Below, in pieces: positions 43,184 to 54,400 of a stretch of DNA of 64,000 bases (the stretch's first letter is position 1; every line of letters begins with the position of its first letter). A program made the translations under genes and the position numbers. Source of the stretch: RH-AL1 sp965198495 (GTDB lineage Bacteria > Pseudomonadota > Alphaproteobacteria > Rhizobiales > Beijerinckiaceae); assembly GCA_965198495.1 (NCBI GenBank), contig CBDAPL010000001.1:3428308-3492307 (forward strand). Direction: 5' to 3'. The notes below the pieces were generated by a model. The model saw only the letters and a list, made by a program, of their open reading frames with translations. It was not told where the DNA came from and did not search any database.

Positions 43184-44065
43184 TCAACGCTGGCAGGTGG
43201 AGCAGTAGAAGGTCGAACGGCCGCCCTGGACGATCCGCTTCACGACGCCGGAGCATTTCAGCTTGGGGCATGGATCGTCGAGCCGGTCGTAGACACGAAA
43301 GCTGTGCTGGAAATAGCCGAGGCTGCCATCGGTCTGGCGATGATCGCGCAGCGAAGATCCGCCCGCGGCGACAGCTTCCAAAAGCACTTGCTTGATGACC
43401 TGCGCGAGCTTGTCGGCGCGCGCGGTCGGTGTCCCGTCGCGCTTGGCGAGCGTACCGGCGGCGCGACGTGGCGAAAGACCGGCCCTGTGAAGGGCCTCGC
43501 ACACGTAGATGTTGCCGAGCCCCGCAATCAGTGTCTGGTCGAGCAAGGCGGCCTTGAGTGGCGTCGCGCGGCCGGCGAACAGCCGAGCCAAGGTCGAACC
43601 GTCGAGAGCGGCACCGAGCGGCTCGATGCCGATCTGGGCGAAGAGCGGATGCGCCTCCAGGGCCGCGCCGTCGATCAGCAGCATGAAGCCGAAGCGTCTG
43701 GGGTCATTGTAGACGACGCGCGCGCCGTTCGAGAGCGAGAAGACCACGTGGTCGTGGAGCCCGAGCGTCGAGCGGGGGTGATGAAACAGGCCGGGGATCT
43801 CGACAACGTCCGCCGTCTCGATCCGAAACGAGCCGGACATGCCCAGATGCATGACGAGGACGCAACCGTCGTCCAGCACCGCGCGCAGGTATTTCGCCCT
43901 GCGGTCGAGCGACACGATCGTGCGCCCGATGAGACGAGCTCGAAAGTTCTCAGGGAAAGGAAAGCGGAGGTCGGCGCGCCTCTGCGCGACGTCGTCCATC
44001 GTCGTTCCGACCAAGATGGGAGCGAGACCGCGTCTGACGGTCTCGACCTCGGGCAATTCCGGCAA
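43184..44065 (-). CDS. mutM: Formamidopyrimidine-DNA glycosylase, TTG start
   Basis: MutM removes 8-oxoguanine and nicks the strand. The N-terminal proline exposed after Met removal is the catalytic nucleophile, so the protein must begin M-P-E-L-P-E-V-E-T. That forces the start to TTG 44065, which has GGAAGG 8 nt upstream; the ATG at 44086 would add seven residues, hide the proline and has no Shine-Dalgarno sequence. Other features: Lys58 in DRRAKYL, the H2TH region, and a C-terminal four-Cys zinc finger (CPKLKCSGVV...FYCSTCQR). The length is 293 residues. Confidence 0.95.
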   Translation of the reverse strand: MPELPEVETVRRGLAPILVGTTMDDVAQRRADLRFPFPENFRARLIGRTIVSLDRRAKYLRAVLDDGCVLVMHLGMSGSFRIETADVVEIPGLFHHPRSTLGLHDHVVFSLSNGARVVYNDPRRFGFMLLIDGAALEAHPLFAQIGIEPLGAALDGSTLARLFAGRATPLKAALLDQTLIAGLGNIYVCEALHRAGLSPRRAAGTLAKRDGTPTARADKLAQVIKQVLLEAVAAGGSSLRDHRQTDGSLGYFQHSFRVYDRLDDPCPKLKCSGVVKRIVQGGRSTFYCSTCQR

Positions 44066-44131
44066 CTCGGCGTCCTTCCGCGTCACAAGGGTATGACGCG
44101 GATATAGGATTTCCGGCCGGGCGTCGCCCGG

Positions 44132-44572
44132 CTACTTCATCGTCATGATTTGGCCGCGGATCTCGCCGCCCGGGTTTGCGGCGGTATGGATGTTGAAGTA
44201 GGTCATGCCGTCAATCAGGTTCTTGGCGTCGGCCGGCGTGAGCTTCATGTCGCCTTCGATCGGACTCATGACGGAACCCTTGATCGGGATCTCGACGGGA
44301 GCATTCTTGCCGGTCGGCGCGGCGGCATGGAAATGCGCCATCGTGGCCGGCCCGGTGAGGCCTTTGTAGTCGACCTTGAACTTCAGCATCATGGTCGAAG
44401 GGTCGTAGGTGCCGGTCAGCATTCCGGACCCATCCGACTTCGGCGCGGTCACCTCCGCCGACGACGACAGGCTGGCTGACACCTTCATGGTTTCGGCATG
44501 AGCGGCGCCCATCGAGGCGGCGGAAAGCGCGAGCGCGCCGATGGCGGCGCGCGAAATTGACTTGATCATCAT
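44132..44572 (-). CDS. Exported CHRD-domain protein
   Basis: A 146-residue protein with signal peptide SRAAIGALALSAASMGAAHA and a single CHRD domain (about 28-146): KVSASLSSSAEV, GTYDPSTMMLKFKVDYKGLTGPATMAHFHAAAPTGKNAPVEIPI, and YFNIHTAANPGGEIRGQI. The conserved HFH and HT..NPGGEIRG motifs match the family. CHRD domains occur in eukaryotic chordin and in many bacterial envelope proteins whose role is unknown. It lies between mutM and ubiE, which are usually direct neighbours in related genomes. Confidence 0.9.
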   Translation of the reverse strand: MMIKSISRAAIGALALSAASMGAAHAETMKVSASLSSSAEVTAPKSDGSGMLTGTYDPSTMMLKFKVDYKGLTGPATMAHFHAAAPTGKNAPVEIPIKGSVMSPIEGDMKLTPADAKNLIDGMTYFNIHTAANPGGEIRGQIMTMK

Positions 44573-44758
44573 GGAGCGAACTTCCGTTTCGATTCGGCGC
44601 GTCTGGCACGCCGATTTCAAAACCGGTCGCGCGGCCTTTCGTTCAGGGCATGTGGCAGGCCAACCGGATGAGCGGCCAAACGCCCCGCCGCGGCCCTCGA
44701 GCCGCTGGCGCGTAGCCACGCCTCGCGACGGCGCGTATAGAGAGCCGGGAGACCGAAC

Positions 44759-45544
44759 ATGACCCGCGCGCCCTCGGACCACGACCCCTTCGACGCAGAG
44801 ACCGACACGACGCATTTCGGCTTCGAGCAGGTGAGGCTCGACGAGAAGCAGGGCCGGGTCGACGACGTCTTCCACAAGGTGGCGCGGCGCTACGACGTCA
44901 TGAACGATCTCATGTCCGCCGGCCTGCACAGGCTTTGGAAGGACAAGCTCGTCGCGTTGGTCAATCCGCCCCGGCGTTCACGTTTCGATCATCTCGACGT
45001 GGCTGGCGGCACCGGCGACGTCGCCTTCCGCGTTGTCGCGGCGTCACCGCACGCCGCCGTCACCGTGCTCGACATCAACGGCGACATGCTGGAGGTCGGC
45101 CGCTCGCGCGCGCAAAAGCGGGGCTGGCGCGATCGGCTGACCTTCGTCGAGGCGAACGCCGAAGATCTGCCGCTGCCCGATGCCAGCTTCGATGCCTACA
45201 CGATCGCCTTCGGCATCCGTAACGTGCCCCATATCGACGTGGCGCTCGCGGAAGCCTTCCGCGTCCTGCGGCGCGGCGGCCATTTCCTCTGCCTGGAATT
45301 CTCCAGCGTCGACCTCCCGGGCCTCGACCGGCTCTACGACGCCTATTCCTTCAACGTGATCCCGCGCATCGGCCAGGCGGTGACCGGCGACGGCGAAAGT
45401 TACCGCTACCTTGTCGAGTCGATCCGCCAGTTTCCCGATGCGCCGAGCTTCGAGGGCCGGATCGGATCCGCCGGCTTCCGCAACACGAGCTTCGTCCGTC
45501 TGACGGGCGGCGTCTGCGCGATCCACTCGGGCTGGAAGTTGTGA
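44759..45544 (+). CDS. ubiE: Ubiquinone/menaquinone biosynthesis C-methyltransferase UbiE
   Basis: UbiE methylates the ring of ubiquinone precursors with SAM. Seen: THFGFEQVRLDEKQGRVDDVFHKVARRYDVMNDLMSAGLHRLWK at the N-terminus, the SAM loop LDVAGGTGDVAFRV, and the signature AFGIRNVPHIDVALAEAFRVLRRGG followed by RLYDAYSFNVIPRIGQAVTGDGESYRYLVESI. Length is 261 residues. It precedes ubiB by 28 nt, so the two form a ubiquinone operon. Confidence 0.96.
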   Translation: MTRAPSDHDPFDAETDTTHFGFEQVRLDEKQGRVDDVFHKVARRYDVMNDLMSAGLHRLWKDKLVALVNPPRRSRFDHLDVAGGTGDVAFRVVAASPHAAVTVLDINGDMLEVGRSRAQKRGWRDRLTFVEANAEDLPLPDASFDAYTIAFGIRNVPHIDVALAEAFRVLRRGGHFLCLEFSSVDLPGLDRLYDAYSFNVIPRIGQAVTGDGESYRYLVESIRQFPDAPSFEGRIGSAGFRNTSFVRLTGGVCAIHSGWKL

Positions 45545-45572
45545 TCGCGCCGCCGACGACGCGGGCCTCGGC

Positions 45573-47141
45573 GTGATCTTCAGTCTCGGATCCTACTTTC
45601 GCGTGGTGCGCGCCGGCTTCACGCTGGCGCGGGCCGGCGTTTTCAGCGATATCGACACCGCGTTCGTGCCGCCGAAGATGAAGCTGCCGGTGTCCCTGGC
45701 CAAGCTGATCGCCCGCAAGACGACGGGTCCGAGCCTCGCCGCCCTGCCCGGCGCCATCAGCAGGCTCGGCCCCTCCTACGTGAAGCTGGGGCAATTCCTC
45801 GCCACGCGCCCCGATGTCGTCGGTGTGGCGGTGGTCCGCGAACTCGAGCGGCTGCAGGATCGCGCCGATCCCTTCCCGCGTGCGGTCGCCGTGGCGCAAG
45901 TCGAACTGGCGTTCGGCCGCAAGATCGAAACCGTGTTCCTGCACTTCGGGGAAGCGGTGGCCGCGGCGTCGATCGCCCAGGTCCACAAGGCCCGCGTCCG
46001 CGACAATCGCGGGGAGCGCGACGTGGCGGTGAAGGTCAGGCGGCCGGGCGTCGAGCGGCTGCTCGCGCGCGACCTCGGCGACATCATGACGGCCGCGAAG
46101 TTCATCGAGAAGCACTTCCCCGAGACCCGGCGGCTGAAGCCGACCGGCGTCGTCGAGATCGTCGCGCGTTCGATCCGCATGGAGACGGATTTCAGGCTCG
46201 AGGCGGCGGCGGCCTCCGAGTTCGCCGAGAACGTCGCGCGCGAGACCGACTTCCGCATTCCCCGCATCGAATGGGATCTGACCGCGGCCGAGGTGCTCAC
46301 CCTCGAATGGGTCGACGGCACCAAGCTGTCCGACCTGATCATGCTGGCGGAGAAAGGCTACGTGCTTCCCAAGCTCGGCGCGATCGTCATCCAGAGCTTC
46401 CTGCGCCACGCGATGCGCGACGGCTTCTTCCACGCCGACATGCACCAGGGCAACCTGTTCATCGATCGCGAGGGGCGGCTCGTCGCCGTCGACTTCGGCA
46501 TCATGGGCCGGCTCGGCCGCAAGGAACGGCGCTTCCTCGCCGAGATCCTCTACGGCTTCATCACCCGCGACTACATGCGCGTCGCCGAGGTGCATTTCGA
46601 GGCCGGCTACGTGCCGAGCGCCTATCGCGTCGAGGATTTCGCGCAGGCGATCCGGGCGATTGGCGAGCCGATCCACTCGCGCACCGCCGACCAGATCTCG
46701 ATGGCCAAGGTGCTGACGCTGCTCTTCGAGATCACCGCCCTCTTCGAGATGAAGACGCGCACCGAACTGGTGCTCCTGCAGAAAACGATGGTGGTGGTGG
46801 AGGGCGTCGCCCGCACGCTCGACCCGCGCCTCGACATGTGGACGACGGCCGAACCGGTCGTGCGAACCTGGATCGAGGAGAACCTCGGCCCGGTCGGCAA
46901 ACTGCAGGACGCCGGCCACGCGGTCGGCTCGCTGGTGAAGTTCGCCGCCAATCTGCCGGAAACGCTGCTCCGGGCGGAACGCACGATCGACAAGCTGGAA
47001 AGCATGGCCGACGGCGGCACGTTCTCAGACGGCGCCCTTCAAGAGTTCGGCAAGATGCAGAAAGAGGCGCAGCGGCTCGGGCACTACGCCCTCTGGGCGA
47101 TCGCCGTGGCGGTGCTCTACTACATCTTCATCAAGCATTGA
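45573..47141 (+). CDS. ubiB: Ubiquinone biosynthesis protein UbiB (ADCK/ABC1 family atypical kinase)
   Basis: A 522-residue member of the UbiB family, an atypical kinase/ATPase needed for ubiquinone synthesis. The family KxGQ motif is seen in YVKLGQFLATRPDVV; ATP and metal motifs are ASIAQVHKA, VAVKVRRPG, HADMHQGNLFID and VDFGIMGRLG. Two terminal helices near the C-terminus (YALWAIAVAVLYYIFI) anchor it to the membrane. GTG 45573 is the start. It lies with ubiE; the usual neighbour coaBC is absent and clpB follows in the opposite direction. Confidence 0.95.
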   Translation: MIFSLGSYFRVVRAGFTLARAGVFSDIDTAFVPPKMKLPVSLAKLIARKTTGPSLAALPGAISRLGPSYVKLGQFLATRPDVVGVAVVRELERLQDRADPFPRAVAVAQVELAFGRKIETVFLHFGEAVAAASIAQVHKARVRDNRGERDVAVKVRRPGVERLLARDLGDIMTAAKFIEKHFPETRRLKPTGVVEIVARSIRMETDFRLEAAAASEFAENVARETDFRIPRIEWDLTAAEVLTLEWVDGTKLSDLIMLAEKGYVLPKLGAIVIQSFLRHAMRDGFFHADMHQGNLFIDREGRLVAVDFGIMGRLGRKERRFLAEILYGFITRDYMRVAEVHFEAGYVPSAYRVEDFAQAIRAIGEPIHSRTADQISMAKVLTLLFEITALFEMKTRTELVLLQKTMVVVEGVARTLDPRLDMWTTAEPVVRTWIEENLGPVGKLQDAGHAVGSLVKFAANLPETLLRAERTIDKLESMADGGTFSDGALQEFGKMQKEAQRLGHYALWAIAVAVLYYIFIKH

Positions 47142-47155
47142 CTCGCGCCGATGCC

Positions 47156-47191
47156 CCGTCTTCCGGGCTCGCCTGCGGCCCGGAAAGACGG
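47156..47191. terminator. Strong hairpin between convergent ubiB and clpB
   Basis: CCGTCTTCCGGGC (47156-47168) pairs with GCCCGGAAAGACGG (47178-47191) with one bulged base and a 9-nt loop. It lies between two converging stop codons and could end transcription in both directions. There is no T-run. Confidence 0.65.
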
Positions 47192-47220
47192 AGTGGGAGG
47201 CGCGTTACCCCGCCCGGACT

Positions 47221-49851
<2,631 letters not shown>

Positions 49852-49976
49852 TGAACCCTCCTCGTCCGCTTGACCGTCCCGAAGCGGCGGCCTGCGTCGT
49901 TGTCCCGGTCCCGCATTGAGGCGACCTTGGACTAGATTTGGGGAGGGCGAGGGCTCAGCAAAAGAGCGTAGACAGC

Positions 49977-50008
49977 AAAACGGCGGCGCTCCGTGAGGAA
50001 CACCGCCG
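49977..50008 (-). terminator. Intrinsic terminator after pqqA
   Basis: Read on the minus strand, CGGCGG pairs with CCGCCG with an inner TTCC/GGAG stem, followed by TTTTGCTGT. The hairpin at 49981-50008 with its T-run at 49977-49980 begins about 50 nt after the pqqA stop. It makes pqqA a single-gene transcript. Confidence 0.75.
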
Positions 50009-50059
50009 CGCTGGGCGGGCTAGGCCGAAGCCCAGCCGATGCCGAAACTCGTGTGAGTC

Positions 50060-50149
50060 CTAGAACTCGACCGAGATGTCAGCCGAGTCGTAGCTCGTGA
50101 CTTCCATGCCGACGCAGATTTCGGTGACGATCGGAGCAACCCAGTTCAT
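50060..50149 (-). CDS. pqqA: Pyrroloquinoline quinone precursor peptide PqqA, orphan
   Basis: A 29-residue peptide too short for routine gene calls. It begins MNWVAPIVTEICVGMEVTSY and contains the invariant Glu16-Val-Thr-Ser-Tyr20, the Glu and Tyr that PqqE/PqqD cross-link to build PQQ. The rest (APIVTEICVGMEVTSYDSA) is close to what I recall of the Methylobacterium PqqA. AGGGAGA lies about 8 nt before the ATG. It has its own terminator (49977-50008) and no pqqB, C, D or E near it; clpB follows downstream and oxyR is divergent. PQQ is the cofactor of methanol and glucose dehydrogenases. Confidence 0.93.
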   Translation of the reverse strand: MNWVAPIVTEICVGMEVTSYDSADISVEF

Positions 50150-50320
50150 AGCGATCTCCCTGACGTTTTTTGATGTGGCCGTTATGGGCACGATGTGCGT
50201 ATCGACGAAAACCGCCTGGCGCGCCAACGAAGAGTTTCGCTTGGGCTCATCGAGCCAGTCGATCGAACTCCGCCCTTTGTGCGATTGCGCCTCTGAGAGA
50301 AAGCCGCTTCAAGGCGTTTC

Positions 50321-51262
50321 ATGAGCTTCCTGCCGACCTTGAAGCAGCTGCAATATCTCACCGCCTTGCACCAGCACGGCCATTTCGGCCGCGCGGCGGA
50401 CGCGGTCCATGTCACGCAATCGACCTTGTCGGCCGGCCTGCGCGAGCTCGAGCTGCTGCTCGGCACGGTGCTGGTGGAGCGCACGCAGCGGGTGATGCGC
50501 TTCACCCCGCTCGGCGAGCGCATCGTCGCCAAGGCCTACACGATCCTGCGCGAGGCCGACGAGCTCGCGGCAATGGCGAGCGGCGGCGGCAAGCCGCTTT
50601 GCGGCGAGCTCAGGCTCGGCGTCATCCCGACCATCGCGCCGTTCCTGCTGCCGCGCCTGCTGCCGCAGCTGCGCACCGCCTTCCCCGAGCTGAAGCTCTA
50701 CCTGCGCGAGGACATGACGACAACGGCCTGCGAGTCTCTCGCGCGCGGGCAGCTCGACTGCGTGCTGCTGGCCCTGCCCTATCCTTGCGGCGAGGTCGCG
50801 GTGAAGCCGCTGTTTCGCGACCCGTTCTACCTTGCCTTTCACCCGGCCGAATTCGACGGCAGCGCGCCCTACGTGCTGCCGGAGGCGATCGACGACACGC
50901 GCCTGCTCGTCCTGGAGGACGGCCATTGCCTGCGCGGCCACGCGCTGGAGGCCTGCGGGCGGCCGGAGCTGCGCACCGACGCCTCCCATTCCGGGACCTC
51001 GCTGCACACGCTGGTGCAGATGGTGGCGAACCGCCTCGGCCTGACCCTGCTGCCGGAAATGGCGATGGTGGCGGGCATCCTCAGCGGCACCGCCGTGCAG
51101 GCGCGCCCGGTCAACGGCCGCAACGCCAGCCGCGAGATCGCGCTCGCCTGGCGCACCAGCTCGCCCCGCGCCGACGAGTTCACGCTGCTGGCCGACACGC
51201 TGAAAGGCGCCTGGGAGGCGCAGATGGCGAAGCGCTGGGGGAGCGAGGGGGCGGAGTTTTGA
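50321..51262 (+). CDS. oxyR: Hydrogen peroxide-inducible genes activator OxyR
   Basis: A LysR-type regulator of 313 residues. The winged helix near 1-65 (LKQLQYLTALHQHGHFGRAADAVHVTQSTLSAGLRELELLLG) is standard. OxyR identity rests on the redox cysteines: Cys203 and Cys212 in LEDGHCLRGHALEACG, nine residues apart as C199/C208 in Escherichia coli, plus DCVLLALPYPCGEVAVKPLF and the typical HSGTSLHTLVQMVANRLGLTLLPEMA. It activates catalase and peroxide defence genes on disulfide formation. The 171-nt gap to divergent pqqA must hold its promoter; no peroxide-defence gene is adjacent. Confidence 0.94.
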   Translation: MSFLPTLKQLQYLTALHQHGHFGRAADAVHVTQSTLSAGLRELELLLGTVLVERTQRVMRFTPLGERIVAKAYTILREADELAAMASGGGKPLCGELRLGVIPTIAPFLLPRLLPQLRTAFPELKLYLREDMTTTACESLARGQLDCVLLALPYPCGEVAVKPLFRDPFYLAFHPAEFDGSAPYVLPEAIDDTRLLVLEDGHCLRGHALEACGRPELRTDASHSGTSLHTLVQMVANRLGLTLLPEMAMVAGILSGTAVQARPVNGRNASREIALAWRTSSPRADEFTLLADTLKGAWEAQMAKRWGSEGAEF

Positions 51263-51290
51263 GGGTTGGCACCACGCCAGATTGAAACAA

Positions 51291-51402
51291 GCGTCATTCC
51301 GGGACGCCGTAGGCGAACCCGGAACCGGGGCGCGTCCGACAGGCCGGACACCGCGCGAGGCGCACCGATTCCGGGTTCTCGCTGCGCGAGCCCCAGAATG
51401 AC
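51291..51402. repeat. Inverted intergenic repeat pair, REP-like
   Basis: A left arm at 51291-51325 containing GTCATTCCGGG and CGAACCCGGAA is matched in reverse by a right arm at 51367-51402 containing TTCCGGGTTCTCG and CCCCAGAATGAC. The arms are imperfect inverted copies about 40 bp apart. Sequences of this GTCATTCCGGG/CCCGGAATC form are, from memory, common dispersed repeats in alphaproteobacterial genomes. It lies between the convergent oxyR and dnaE genes and could fold into a long hairpin. Confidence 0.75.
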
Positions 51403-51440
51403 AGGTACGTAGCTACGAGCCTAGGGTCTGCGCGCGTGTC

Positions 51441-54400
51441 TCACACATGCTCCACCGCGACGATGCCGGGGATTGCCTTGATCGCGCCGGCGATCTGCGG
51501 CGAGATCTTGTAGCGGCCGGGCAGGCGGATCTCGGCCTCGGCGCGGTCGGGCGTCATCGCGATGATCGACACCTCGCCCAAGCCCGCCTCCGATGAGCCG
51601 CGTTCGCCGAGCATGCGCTGGATCGAGATGAGCGGCTCGGCGCCGCGCACGAAGATCTGCAGGCCTTTCTGCACGCGCTGCGCCGCCACGTCGAGGTTCT
51701 CGACGCTGACGATGCGCGCGCGCACGTCCTCGCCCTCGAGCTGCGCCTGGATGCCGAGCAGCAGCGAGGCGCCCTTCACCAGTTGGTCACGAAACTGGTC
51801 GAGGCCTTCCTGGAACAGGATCGCCTCGTACTGGCCGGACTGATCGGAGAGCTGGACGATGCCCATCTTGGAACCCGAGCGCGTGCGGCGCTCGGCGCGA
51901 TCGAGCACGGTGGCGGCGAGCCGTCCCGCCTCGCGGCCGGCTTTCACCGAGCGCACGAAGTCGCTCCAGCGCTGGATGCCGAGGCGCTTCAGCACCAGCG
52001 CGTAGCTGTCGAGCGGATGGCCCGACAGGAAGAAGCCGACCGCGTTGAATTCGCGCTGCAGCCGCTCCGTCGCCGTCCAGCCCGGCACGTTGGGCAAGGC
52101 AAGCGTCGCCGCCGTCTCGGTGCCGAAGAGCGCGCTCTGGCCGGCGGCGCGCTCCTGAGCGCGGCGGTTGGCGACCGCGAGCAGCGTTTCGATGCAGGCA
52201 TGCACCTTGGCGCGGTCGGGTTCCAAACCGTCGAAGGCTCCGGCGGCGGTGAGACTTTCGAGCACGCGCCTGTTGGCGTCGCGCGGATTGAGCCGGTCGG
52301 CGAAGTCGGCGAGGTCGGCGAAGGGGCGACCGCCGCGCGCCGCGACGATGCCCTGTGCCTGCCCATCGCCGACGCCCTTGACGGCGGAGAGCGCGTAGCG
52401 GATCGCGAGCACGCCCTTGTCGTCGCCGCGCACATCGAAATCGACGCCGCCGCTGACGACGGACGGCGGCTCGACGGCGATGCCCATGCGCCGCGCCTCG
52501 TTGGCGAACTCCGAGAGCTTGTCGGTATTGGGCTTGTCGAGCGTCATCGACGCCGCGAGGAACTCGACGGGATGGTTGGCCTTGAACCAAGCGGTCTGGT
52601 AGGCGATCAGCGCATAGGCCGCCGCGTGGCTCTTGTTGAAACCGTAGTCGGCGAACTTGGCGAGCAGGTCGAAGATCTCGCTCGCCTGCTTCTTGTCGAG
52701 GCCGCCGCTGACGGCCCCCGACGTGAAACGGTCGCGCTGCGCGTCCATCTCCGCCTTGATCTTCTTGCCCATCGCGCGGCGCAGCATATCGGCCTCGCCC
52801 AGCGAGTAGCCCGACAGGATCTGCGCGATCTGCATCACCTGCTCCTGATAGACGATGATGCCGAAGGTTTCCTTCAACACCATCTCGATCTTCGGGTGGA
52901 TGTAGTCCGCCGGCTCCTCGCCGAGCTTCACCGCGCAATATTTGGGGATGTTGGCCATCGGGCCCGGCCGATAGAGCGCGACCAGCGCGATGATGTCCTC
53001 GAACCGATCGGCGCGCATCTCGACCAGCGCCTTGCGCATGCCGGCCGATTCCAGCTGGAACACGCCGACCGTCTCGCCACGCCCGAGCATCTGGTAGGTG
53101 CGCGCGTCGTCGAGCGGGATCGTCTCGAGGTCGACCACTACGTCACGCGCCGCCAGCAGCGCCACCGCCTTGGCGAGCGTGGTCAACGTCTTCAGCCCAA
53201 GAAAGTCGAACTTGACCAACCCGGCCGGCTCGACCCATTTCATGTTGAACTGCGTCGCCGGCATGTCGGACTTCGGGTCGCGGTAGAGCGGCACCAGCTC
53301 GTCGAGCGGCCTGTCGCCGATGACGATGCCCGCGGCATGCGTGGAGGCGTTGGAGTACAAACCTTCAAGCGTCTGGGCGATCTCGAGCAGGCGCGCCACC
53401 TTCGGCTCGGCCTCGGCCGCCTCGCGCAGCCTCGCCTCGCCGTCGATCGCCTGCTTCAGCGTCACCGGCGCGGCCGGGTTCTGCGGCACCAGCTTGGCGA
53501 GCTTGTCGACCTGGCCGAGCGGCATCTCCAGCACGCGGCCGACGTTGCGCATGACCCCGCGCGCCAGGAACGAGCCGAAGGTGATGATCTGCGCGACCTT
53601 GTCGGCGCCGTAGCGGTCGCGCACGTAGCGGATCACCTCATCGCGGCGATCCTGGCAGAAGTCGATGTCGAAGTCCGGCATCGACACGCGCTCGGGATTG
53701 AGGAAACGCTCGAAGAGCAGGCCGAAGCGCAACGGGTCGAGATCGGTGATGGTGAGCGCGTAGGCGACGAGCGAGCCGGCGCCGGAGCCGCGCCCCGGCC
53801 CGACCGGGATGCCCTGGTCCTTGGCCCATTTGATGAAGTCGGCGACGATCAGGAAATAGCCGGGAAACTTCATGTTGGTGATGACGGCGAGCTCGAAGGC
53901 GAGCCGGTCGGTGTAGACTTTCTCGTCCGTTCCCGGCGCCATGCCGCGCGCGGCAAGCCGGGCGGCGAGCCCCTGCTCCGCCTGGCGCACGAGCTCGGCC
54001 GCCTCGTCCGCCGCCGCGCCCGAGGTGAAGGCCGGCAGGATCGGCTTTCGCGTGCGCGGCCGGTAGAAGCAGCGTCGCGCGATCTCCACCGTGTTGCCGG
54101 TCGCCTCCGGCAGGTCGCCGAAGAGCTTCAGCATCTCCGCGCGCGTCTTGAAGCGATGCTCGGGCGAGAGCTGGCGCCGGCCGCTCTGCCCGACGACCGC
54201 GCCATCGGCGATGCAGATCAGCGCGTCATGCGCCTCGTAGTCCGACAGCGCGGCGAAATAAGGCTCGTTGGTCGCCACCAGCGGCAGGCCGCGATCGTAG
54301 GCGAGGTCGATCAGCGCGCCTTCGGTCTCGCGCTCCTTGGCGAGGCCGTGGCGCTGCAGCTCGATGTACAGGCGGCCGGGGAACAGGGTCTCCAGCTTGC

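Noticed and set aside
45351..46919. 522-codon minus frame opposite ubiE and ubiB
   Set aside because: Antisense shadow; both sense genes have complete family motifs.
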